This document shows positions 1-6,291 of a DNA stretch of 17,369 bases, in pieces. The DNA is from Porphyromonadaceae bacterium UBA7087 (GTDB lineage Bacteria; Bacteroidota; Bacteroidia; Bacteroidales; Muribaculaceae): NCBI GenBank assembly GCA_002493515.1, contig DKYZ01000094.1, positions 1 through 17,369 of the forward strand, given 5' to 3'. Under the pieces are notes generated by a model that saw only the letters and a list, made by a program, of their open reading frames with translations, made no database searches and had not been told where the DNA came from. Position 1 is the stretch's first letter. The number at the start of each line of letters is the position of its first letter. The translations under genes were made by a program, and so were the position numbers.

Positions 1-18
1 CATGCCTTCGGCATGTTG
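1..18. repeat. REP-like hairpin, copy C (partial, cut by window edge)
   Basis: The first 18 bases are a perfect palindrome (CATGCC, TTC, GGCATG) followed by TTG. They are identical to the left end of copy A at 379-396. The expected GTAGGGA start would lie left of the window. On the right the sequence passes straight into DUF4391 coding sequence, so this may be a single hairpin rather than a full inverted pair. Read on the minus strand it encodes QHAEGM, the same peptide as at the end of copy A. Confidence 0.55.
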
Positions 19-360
19 CCACGGTGTGCTAAACAGTTTTATGTGATACACAACAAGCATGGCTTCATCATCGAAACGAAGGAGGTATATTACGCGCTGA
101 GGAATACTTTTGGCGAGCAGAGCGATATTCCTGGTGTCGAAGTCACGCTTCTTTAGCGTGACTTCGACAACGTAAATCTCTTTGACTTCCTCCACCTCGG
201 CAATAGCCGGGAGAGTTCGGGGTGAAATCCAGTTCACAAAGTCAAGATGCGACACGTTGGCATCGAAACTATCGCGTTGCGACGGTTTCCAGTCAAACCG
301 CTTGTAAATCTGTGATTTCGGAAGCGGTCGCTTGACCTCAGTTGATTTCGGCAGATTCAT
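1..360 (-). CDS. DUF4391 domain protein, N-terminal 120 residues (cut by window edge)
   Basis: Reading the minus strand from an ATG at 360 gives an open frame to the window edge, beginning MNLPKSTEVKRPLPKSQIYK. The DUF4391 hallmarks are visible: a lysine- and proline-rich start, a central block with EIYVVEVTLKKRDFD, a hydrophobic IPQRVIYLLRF strand, and an LFSTPW motif near residue 114. DUF4391 proteins have no established activity; I know them as partners of SNF2-type helicases and adenine methyltransferases in restriction-like loci. The ATG lies inside the last codons of the helicase gene (23-bp overlap, other frame), so the two are almost certainly co-transcribed and translationally coupled. 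The frame continues into a palindromic repeat right at the edge (QHAEGM), so the end of the visible part may be inserted rather than native sequence. Family call fairly sure, function inferred. Confidence 0.72.
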   Translation of the reverse strand, partial: MNLPKSTEVKRPLPKSQIYKRFDWKPSQRDSFDANVSHLDFVNWISPRTLPAIAEVEEVKEIYVVEVTLKKRDFDTRNIALLAKSIPQRVIYLLRFDDEAMLVVYHIKLFSTPWQHAEGM

Positions 361-3300
361 CATTTGTCATTCGTAGGGACATGCCTTCGGCATGTTGAAC
401 TCCTTCAGTATGTTGAACTCCTTCGGCATGTTGAACTCCTTGTATATCAGACACATCGCAAAGCGATGTCCCTACGTTGCGTAAGATTAGAAAACATATT
501 AACTCAAAATCGTCGAGGCCGTGGACTTCATTGCCGAAAAGCGAGCCGCTGTCGCCGTCAAGGAAGGAGAAGAGATCGGTGGTTTCCTTGGTTTTTATCA
601 ACGACGATATGGCCTCGCCGAGCAGACGGGAGTAAGTGCCCATACGCTGTCCGTCGCGGGTCTCGGCGTTAAACTTACGGCAAAGTTCAACTATCGGCTC
701 TGACCTGCCACGACAGAGATGGCGCATCCGATCGAGAAGGCTTTTCGGGTCAAGGTGATCTACAATCACCTCTGAGTCCTTAGAGATATAGACCATATAG
801 AAGGGATGCAACCGATTCTTACGGTCGATGTTTACGTCGTTATTGCGATTTTTGAGTACGAAAATCACGCCCGGAGGCGCATCGGGCGCAGACGGTACGA
901 TTGCATGAAGCCCCATCGGGGTATGCTCGATGTCGTGCCCCTGTTTCATGTAGTCGAGCAAATCGAGACGGAACTCATTCAAGCCCAAGTCCATGATCGA
1001 GACGCCGGTGTTCATCTCCTCAATATCGACGACTTCCTCTTTGAGGCGTTCCAACTGGTCGCGGCGATATTTGAGGTCGCCCTGTTCCTCGGCAGAAAGA
1101 GGGTTGTCATCGCCTGTGGCGGTGAGGACAGAGACTTTCATACGGGCCTCGACACGACCTTTGAGATTGATGTAATCGTCAAGGTCCATGTCGGGCCAAT
1201 GGTTTACAAGTTGGATAACCGCATTGCGCGAGCCGATGCGGTCGATACGGCCGAAGCGTTGGATGATGCGCACCGGATTCCAGTGTATGTCGTAGTTGAT
1301 GAGGAAATCGCAGTCCTGGAGATTCTGACCTTCCGAGATGCAATCGGTAGCGATAAGCACGTCGATCTCCTCATCGAGTTTCGGGTAGAGCGAGGCTTTA
1401 TCTTTGGAGATAGGAGAAAAAAGAGTCAGAATGCGGGCAAAATCCTGTAGGGACATGCCTTTGGCATGTTGACCCGATTTAACATCACGAAGCGATGTTC
1501 CTACATGGTCACCACTTACAATACCAATGTGCGAGCCAAGTGCTTTTACCACAGGTGCGATGTTATCGTAGAGATACTGAGCAGTATCTGAGAAGGTGGT
1601 AATGACTATAATCTTCCTGTTGTCTCCATTTATGGGATTGGCAAACTTGTCGCGTATATCCCCGATGAGCATCTGAAGTTTGCTGTCATGTTCAGGCGTG
1701 ATGTCTTCGAGCATGAACAACAGAGTGTTCAGATTTTCAAGGTCTTTGGCGAGATAGCCGCGCCACTGAACGTAGTCCATATCCTCCAATGCGATTTTCG
1801 TCTTCCTGTTTCCGATAAAGACAGTATCTTCCCTCTCGTCGAAGTCGAGTCCGTAGGAGAAATCATAATCGCAAACCATAGATGGCGATTGCTTAGCCGA
1901 AAGATTGTCTATCGCGTTAATGGTAGCCTCGATATATTTCTTGATTCTTTCAAGCGTCAGGCGGAACGAATTGACAGAACTTTCGAGGCGTTTGAGCATA
2001 TTGATGCTCATAAGTTGCCTGATGCCACGTTCACGGCCACTGCGCGAGAGATTGCCGAAGCGTCTGTCCTCGCGCACTTCCATATACTTCTCCAACTTGC
2101 TCGGCAGGATGAAGTCGGAGGGCGTGTAGATAGCGAGGTTCAGTTCAGATACGCTGACGAAAATATCGTTGAAACTAACAGCTGTCGGCAGGTCGGTAAG
2201 TTTCGGTGTACGGGAGATTGGTTTCAGCCTTTCGGGGAACTTACCGATGTCGGAAGTGTCGTAATATTGCTCAATATGTTTTCGGCTTCGTGCTATGGTC
2301 ACGCTGTCAAGAACTTCGAAGAAGTCGAAACTCAACATTTCGAGCAAGGTCTTGGTGGTTCGTTCCTCGGCAGGTAGTTTCGACCAACGATTAAACGCTG
2401 TCTGTGCCTGACGGAAAATATCGTCGAGCGAGCTTGATGTTTTCAGTTGAGCGTCCATCAGGGAGCTATCCCCTTCATAGGCGAGGGCAAGTTGATTGCG
2501 CAGGTCATTGAAACGGTTGTTGACGGGGGTGGCTGACAGCATAAGCACCTTTGTCTTGACTCCGGCCCGGATAACCTTGTTCATCAACTGCAGATATCGG
2601 TTCTCACGCGGATTCTCGTCGTTCTCGTCGGTGGTGACTTTACCGCCGTTGCGGAAATTGTGGCTTTCGTCGATAACGACGAGGTCATAATTGCCCCAGT
2701 TGATGTGTTCGAGGTCGAGCCCGTTGCTTTGGCCGGACTGACGCGATAGGTCGGTGTGATAGAGAATATCATAGCGTAGTCGGTCGGCGACAAGAGGGTT
2801 ATTGACATAGTTGCTGCGATATGTAACCCAGTTGTCATGCAGCTTCTTGGGGCAAAGAACAAGAACGGACTTATTGCGGTTCTCGTAATATTTTATGACC
2901 GAAAGGGCGGTGAATGTCTTGCCGAGACCCACGGAATCGGCAAGGATGCAACCGTTGTATTTTTCCAACTTATTGATTATGGCGAGAGCCGCGTCCCGCT
3001 GGAAATTGTAGAGTCTGCCCCATATGACGCTCGACTTGAAGCCAGTGGCCTCGTTGGGGAGCTCATCCTCAGAGATATCCTCCAGAAACTCGTTGAAGAT
3101 ATTATAGAGCGTCACGAAGTAGATGAACTCCGGGGCGTTCTCCTTGTATGCGTTGGTGATGTTGTCGAGCACCTGCTCCGTGACCGTCTGCAGCTTTCCG
3201 CTGTCGTTCCAGACCTGGTTGAACAGGTTGAGATAGAACCGCGATAACGGCGCGGGGGTGCGCTGGATAAACTGATAGGCGTTGTTGCCGCGTTCGCAGC

Positions 3301-3754
3301 CAAGGTCAACGGTGGTGAATCCGGTGACGGGCATATAGTTGGTGTCATCCACGTTGATGAAGCCCATCATACTCTCATTAGTACTGTTGGATTTGAAGCA
3401 GGCTTTTCGCCGTATCCATTCGGCGCACTCTTTGGCGACTGCTTTGAGCGACAATTCGTTGCGAAGCTTTATCTCAAATTCCGAACCGAACAGATCCCGC
3501 TCCCTATTGAGTCTCGGAATATAGAACTCCCTCCGCTGTTTGTCAGTTTTTTCTGTGACAAATGAGGGCGATGTGAATATGAAACGCAACTCCTCAATGT
3601 CTTTCAGTTGCTCACGAAGCTCCTGAAAGGCGTATATAGAGAAACTCGCGGCGGCAATGGAAACACGGCTTCCCGGCCTGATGGTCGCCATCAGGTCGTC
3701 GCGCAAGGTTTTGTTCACATTGTCAATGAGTTGAGGTTGCTCAGGATATTCCAT
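338..3754 (-). CDS. SNF2-family helicase with PLD-like N-terminal region, defence-type
   Basis: A superfamily 2 ATPase of 1138 residues. Visible motifs in order: Walker A DSVGLGKT (residues 273-280), Walker B DESH (362-365), motif III LSATP (406-410), a motif IV-like IVITTFSDTAQYL (about 715-730), motif V ATDCISEGQN (about 795-805) and motif VI QRFGRIDRIG. The first 200 residues resemble the phospholipase-D-like N-terminal region of helicases in phage-defence and restriction loci, but I do not see a clear HxK motif, so nuclease activity is unproven. It overlaps the DUF4391 gene downstream by 23 bp. Two REPIN-like elements are read in frame: about residues 751-769, between motifs IV and V, and about 1093-1127 near the C-terminus. 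Both encode VGTSL-x-DV ... QHA-x-GMSL. The frame stays open throughout, so the gene looks functional. Translocation or remodelling of DNA in a defence complex is inferred. Confidence 0.85.
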   Translation of the reverse strand: MEYPEQPQLIDNVNKTLRDDLMATIRPGSRVSIAAASFSIYAFQELREQLKDIEELRFIFTSPSFVTEKTDKQRREFYIPRLNRERDLFGSEFEIKLRNELSLKAVAKECAEWIRRKACFKSNSTNESMMGFINVDDTNYMPVTGFTTVDLGCERGNNAYQFIQRTPAPLSRFYLNLFNQVWNDSGKLQTVTEQVLDNITNAYKENAPEFIYFVTLYNIFNEFLEDISEDELPNEATGFKSSVIWGRLYNFQRDAALAIINKLEKYNGCILADSVGLGKTFTALSVIKYYENRNKSVLVLCPKKLHDNWVTYRSNYVNNPLVADRLRYDILYHTDLSRQSGQSNGLDLEHINWGNYDLVVIDESHNFRNGGKVTTDENDENPRENRYLQLMNKVIRAGVKTKVLMLSATPVNNRFNDLRNQLALAYEGDSSLMDAQLKTSSSLDDIFRQAQTAFNRWSKLPAEERTTKTLLEMLSFDFFEVLDSVTIARSRKHIEQYYDTSDIGKFPERLKPISRTPKLTDLPTAVSFNDIFVSVSELNLAIYTPSDFILPSKLEKYMEVREDRRFGNLSRSGRERGIRQLMSINMLKRLESSVNSFRLTLERIKKYIEATINAIDNLSAKQSPSMVCDYDFSYGLDFDEREDTVFIGNRKTKIALEDMDYVQWRGYLAKDLENLNTLLFMLEDITPEHDSKLQMLIGDIRDKFANPINGDNRKIIVITTFSDTAQYLYDNIAPVVKALGSHIGIVSGDHVGTSLRDVKSGQHAKGMSLQDFARILTLFSPISKDKASLYPKLDEEIDVLIATDCISEGQNLQDCDFLINYDIHWNPVRIIQRFGRIDRIGSRNAVIQLVNHWPDMDLDDYINLKGRVEARMKVSVLTATGDDNPLSAEEQGDLKYRRDQLERLKEEVVDIEEMNTGVSIMDLGLNEFRLDLLDYMKQGHDIEHTPMGLHAIVPSAPDAPPGVIFVLKNRNNDVNIDRKNRLHPFYMVYISKDSEVIVDHLDPKSLLDRMRHLCRGRSEPIVELCRKFNAETRDGQRMGTYSRLLGEAISSLIKTKETTDLFSFLDGDSGSLFGNEVHGLDDFELICFLILRNVGTSLCDVSDIQGVQHAEGVQHTEGVQHAEGMSLRMTNDESAEIN
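373..475. repeat. REPIN-like palindromic element, copy A (103 bp)
   Basis: Two inverted REP-like units share the terminal sequence GTAGGGACAT at 373-382 and, inverted, at 466-475. The left hairpin is ACATGCC-TTC-GGCATGT, the right one ACATCGC-AAA-GCGATGT. The stems differ between arms but each pairs perfectly, as expected for conserved structure. A GTAG tetranucleotide just 5' of a hairpin is the classic recognition feature of REP sequences moved by REP-associated tyrosine transposases (RAYT/TnpA-REP). The loop holds three 18-bp tandem repeats. The element lies inside the 3' end of the helicase gene and adds a tail to its protein. No transposase gene is in the window. Confidence 0.75.
386..439. 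repeat. Three 18-bp tandem repeats within REPIN copy A
   Basis: Units at 386-403, 404-421 and 422-439 have the pattern TTCGGCATGTTGAACTCC. The first and third are identical; the middle one has two changes (TTCAGTATG). In the helicase reading frame each encodes six residues, giving GVQHAE, GVQHTE, GVQHAE. The unit length keeps the frame, so copy number could change without breaking the gene. The repeats start inside the left REP hairpin and appear to have grown from it. Confidence 0.85.
1447..1504. repeat. REPIN-like palindromic element, copy B (58 bp), inside helicase
   Basis: Same architecture and orientation as copy A without tandem repeats: GTAGGGACAT at the left, a hairpin ACATGCC-TTT-GGCATGT, a short loop, a second hairpin with one wobble pair, and inverted GTTCCTAC at the right. 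It lies inside the helicase gene between motifs IV and V and is translated in frame (VGTSLRDVKSGQHAKGMSL). Its length differs from copy A by 45 bp, exactly 15 codons; both lengths leave a remainder of 1 on division by 3, so each insertion must have added two further bases to keep the frame. Confidence 0.75.
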
Positions 3755-3969
3755 TGAGGGTCACTCGCTCTCGCAGCCACTGACTCCGGAATGGCGATAT
3801 CTATCGGTTCATACTAACGAAAAACGGGGAGCCACACCTTGCTCATCCCGCTCCAAGAGGCCTTCGCATTGCCCGTCATAGTAGAATGAGCAATGGTAGA
3901 ATCACCCCGCGAAGTATGTATATGTAGAAATTCCAACCCATCTCAAAGAGAAATGAGTCGGGATGTACA

Positions 3970-3992
3970 TAGACGTACCCAAGGGGCGTCTA
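3970..3992. other. Hairpin in helicase leader region
   Basis: TAGACG at 3970-3975 pairs with CGTCTA at 3987-3992, and inner CCC pairs with GGG around an AAG loop, with a two-base bulge: nine base pairs in all. A competing pairing (GGGTAC with GTAC and CCC) uses part of the same bases on the minus strand, so two exclusive structures are possible. Function unknown. Confidence 0.45.
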
Positions 3993-4147
3993 CTATTGCT
4001 TCATCCTTGACTATGACTTAGAAAGTTGCGAAGTTTCTTAGAGCCAAGAAATAAAGCGTCAGTAACGCCTTTCGTTTTATTAAGTGCCCGCCCAACGCCC
4101 GGTGTCGTTCCTCCTCCGAGGCACCACGCATCGCGGGGTTCATATCG

Positions 4148-4177
4148 CAAAATTAATATTTTTTTTTGATATGGCAA
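4148..4177 (-). promoter_or_regulatory. Bacteroidota-type promoter, minus strand
   Basis: On the minus strand TTG (4175-4177), 19 nt, then TAATTTTG (4148-4155), an exact match to the -33 TTG / -7 TAnnTTTG pattern of the Bacteroidota primary sigma factor. Transcription would start near 4141, just beyond the stop codon of the channel gene, and run towards the helicase. Inferred from consensus only. Confidence 0.5.
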
Positions 4178-4210
4178 GCGGTTTTTCGAGATTGACTGAT
4201 TACCTCTGCC

Positions 4211-5134
4211 CTACTTTTTTGTCATTGACTGTCTCGCCGCCGCGATGGCTGCCGAGGCTCTTCTTGCCGCGTCTTCTGCCATTGCCAGAGCGTTGGTCGC
4301 CGCTTCTGAAAGCGATTTTACTGGCTGTACCGTCTTTGTCTCGACAGGAGCTGACGTTTCAGAATCACTTGCGCCCGTCGCCTTGGTCGCGTTGCCTGAT
4401 GATGTGTTCAGCGGAGCTGTCAGATCGGAAGCCGTTGTGGCTCCGCGCTCGTTGCGGTCTTTTATTATGCTCGTCACGTATACGGTGAAGATCGGGAACA
4501 TCATCATGCCGAGCGCTGCGAGAAGCACAGACAGCACTCTTCCTACCGGTGTCACAGCGACAATGTTCGACCCGACGGTCGTGACGTCCATAAAGGCCCA
4601 CCACAATGCATCGGTATAGTTCTGCACTCCAGGATTTATATGGTTCTCGAAAAGATAGAACGCGAGGCTGGAGAAGTATACAGTACACAAAAGAGTCGCG
4701 AGATAGGAAATGAAAAGACCGGTGACACGGTTATAGGTAAACCATCCCACCACAATGGCCATTGCGTAGCCGCCCCTTACCAGAGGTACGTACCTCAGAC
4801 AATATGTAAGCTGTGGGGAGAATGTCCATCCGAAATGGGATATGATGGCGTTATAGGGAATCGAGACGAGGAAAAACAGAAAATGGGTCGCCAAATACCG
4901 TTTCCTGTCAGGAGAGATAATAAGCTCTATAAGCCAGTCGGCCAGGAAGATGATGCAGATCCACAGCTGGAGGTCCATGAACTGGGGTTGCCGGTAGAAG
5001 GCGAGGTTCTTGAACGTGTCTATTGAGATGCAGACCACCAGGAAGGTCGACAGCAGCAATATTATTATGTGGAGGATAGAGTAGATACCTTCTTTTCTGA
5101 AGATAAAGTCGAGATGTGATGTCCTTTGGTTCAT
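4211..5134 (-). CDS. Six-helix potassium-channel-like membrane protein
   Basis: A 307-residue protein of the voltage-gated cation channel superfamily. Hydrophobic segments near residues 18-38, 55-73, 82-100, 122-142, 142-163 and 198-224 suggest six helices; the pore loop lies between the last two (ALWWAFMDVTTVGSN, 176-190). The signature TVGYGD is here TVGSNI, so the second half of the potassium selectivity filter is missing, which makes ion selectivity uncertain. The S4-like segment has only two arginines (R114, R120), so voltage sensing would be weak. Residues 225-307 are an Ala/Thr/Ser-rich cytoplasmic tail ending in a probable helix. The gene is divergent from the urea channel gene with a 174-bp spacer in which I could not find a consensus promoter. 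A role in pH or ion balance during ureolysis is speculation. Start ATG at 5134 precedes the first helix properly. Confidence 0.8.
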   Translation of the reverse strand: MNQRTSHLDFIFRKEGIYSILHIIILLLSTFLVVCISIDTFKNLAFYRQPQFMDLQLWICIIFLADWLIELIISPDRKRYLATHFLFFLVSIPYNAIISHFGWTFSPQLTYCLRYVPLVRGGYAMAIVVGWFTYNRVTGLFISYLATLLCTVYFSSLAFYLFENHINPGVQNYTDALWWAFMDVTTVGSNIVAVTPVGRVLSVLLAALGMMMFPIFTVYVTSIIKDRNERGATTASDLTAPLNTSSGNATKATGASDSETSAPVETKTVQPVKSLSEAATNALAMAEDAARRASAAIAAARQSMTKK

Positions 5135-5308
5135 AGCGGGTTGATGATTTGGAGATATATCATTAAAAGGTCTTGATATGAGGAATGGTTTAAGGCAGGC
5201 CCCTTTTTTAGGTGAATTTCGTTAATAAAACAAAACCAGCCACGCTATACATTAGTTTAATAAAAGAGGGGTTGTATTTTCTTACGACTTAAATAATTAA
5301 AAAATAAT

Positions 5309-6280
5309 ATGACTATGTCTACTGAAGAAAAAAAATTGGAACATGAGTTATCTCTGTTCCCTCAGACGGTCGCCAGGGGCGTCGGTCAGGTGATGTTCCA
5401 GGATAATTACTGGACGGGACTGCTCTTTCTTTGCGGCATCTTCTGGGGTGCTTACTCCGAGGGACTCGGAATCGTGGCGTGGGGAGCGCTGATCGGAGTC
5501 CTTGTCTCCACAATCACAGGCTATATACTTAAGCTCCCTGATGAGCATGGCTCAAACGGTCTGTGGGGATTCAACGGAATTCTAGTCGGTTGTGCATTCC
5601 CCACATTTCTCGCCAACACCGTCTGGATGTGGCTCGGCCTCATAATATGCGCTATGATGTCAACGTTCGTTCGCTCCGGTCTGAACAAGATAATGGGGCG
5701 TTGGAACATCTCGTCACTCACATTCCCCTTTGTGCTCTGCACTTGGGTCTTTCTCCTGTCGGCACGTCTTCTCGAGGGTTTCCCGGCTGCCAATATGGGC
5801 ACCCCTGAGTTCGCTCATGGCGACCACACTTTCCTCTCGCTGGCTTTTGGCGACCTTGTCCTTTACTGGCTGAGGGGAATATCCCAGGTGTTTCTGATCA
5901 ATTCGTGGGTCACGGGCATATTCTTTCTTGCCGGTCTTGCCGTAAGCAACTGGCGTGCGGCCATGTGGGCGGCCATAGGGTCGGCTCTCGCCCTTTTCAT
6001 AGCAATAATCTGGAAGGGCCCGGGCCAGGATATCGCCAATGGGCTTTATGGATTCAGCGCCGTTCTTACGGGCATAGCCCTCGGCTCCACGTTCTGCAAC
6101 GACAGCTGGCGCTCAGCGATATGGGCTTTGCTGGGAATTATCGTCACGGTATTTGTCCAGGCGGCCATGAACGCGTTTTTTGCGCCGATGGGGCTTCCTA
6201 CCCTCACAGGCCCGTTCTGTGTCGCGACCTGGATGTTCCTCTTTCCGGATTATAAGTTTTTCCGTCCGGAGAAATCATAA
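5309..6280 (+). CDS. Urea channel, SLC14/UT family
   Basis: A 323-residue inner-membrane protein with the internal two-fold repeat of UT urea transporters. The paired signatures are NGLWGFNGILVG (residues 83-94) and NGLYGFSAVLTG (244-255), and LTFPF (137-141) and LTGPF (299-303), with ten or so hydrophobic segments. Family members form trimers in which each subunit conducts urea passively down its gradient. The neighbouring MFS gene starts 11 bp downstream, so the two form an operon, and the complete urease operon lies just beyond, convergent. This makes supply of urea to cytoplasmic urease the likely job. The length is near that of bacterial family members. An ATG two codons later (5315) is an alternative start; neither has a clear Shine-Dalgarno site. 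Confidence 0.93.
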   Translation: MTMSTEEKKLEHELSLFPQTVARGVGQVMFQDNYWTGLLFLCGIFWGAYSEGLGIVAWGALIGVLVSTITGYILKLPDEHGSNGLWGFNGILVGCAFPTFLANTVWMWLGLIICAMMSTFVRSGLNKIMGRWNISSLTFPFVLCTWVFLLSARLLEGFPAANMGTPEFAHGDHTFLSLAFGDLVLYWLRGISQVFLINSWVTGIFFLAGLAVSNWRAAMWAAIGSALALFIAIIWKGPGQDIANGLYGFSAVLTGIALGSTFCNDSWRSAIWALLGIIVTVFVQAAMNAFFAPMGLPTLTGPFCVATWMFLFPDYKFFRPEKS

Positions 6281-6291
6281 ATATATGTATT

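Larger units (their letters stand above)
3755..4210. other. 456-bp gene-free region between channel and helicase genes
   Basis: No convincing coding sequence on either strand; the short frames present have no recognisable start or family. It holds a good minus-strand promoter at its right end (4148-4177) and several hairpins (3970-3992, 4053-4072, and a weaker one near 3930-3950 with TCTC and GAGA arms). A transcript from that promoter would give the helicase a leader of nearly 390 nt, or could be a separate small RNA. It could also be a dispersed repeat or the right border of an acquired defence island. One copy cannot decide between these. Confidence 0.5.

Noticed and set aside
386..439. 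CRISPR array from the 18-bp repeats
   Set aside because: The units are adjacent with no spacers, too short, and lie in frame within a coding sequence.
806..2377. Two plus-strand open frames of 214 and 229 codons opposite the helicase
   Set aside because: They mirror the helicase coding strand, have no family features, and helicase motifs in the other strand are unambiguous.
5135..5308. Promoters in the spacer between the channel and urea channel genes
   Set aside because: The best matches (for example TAGTTTAA near 5250) miss key positions of TAnnTTTG or lack a spaced TTG, so no site is claimed.
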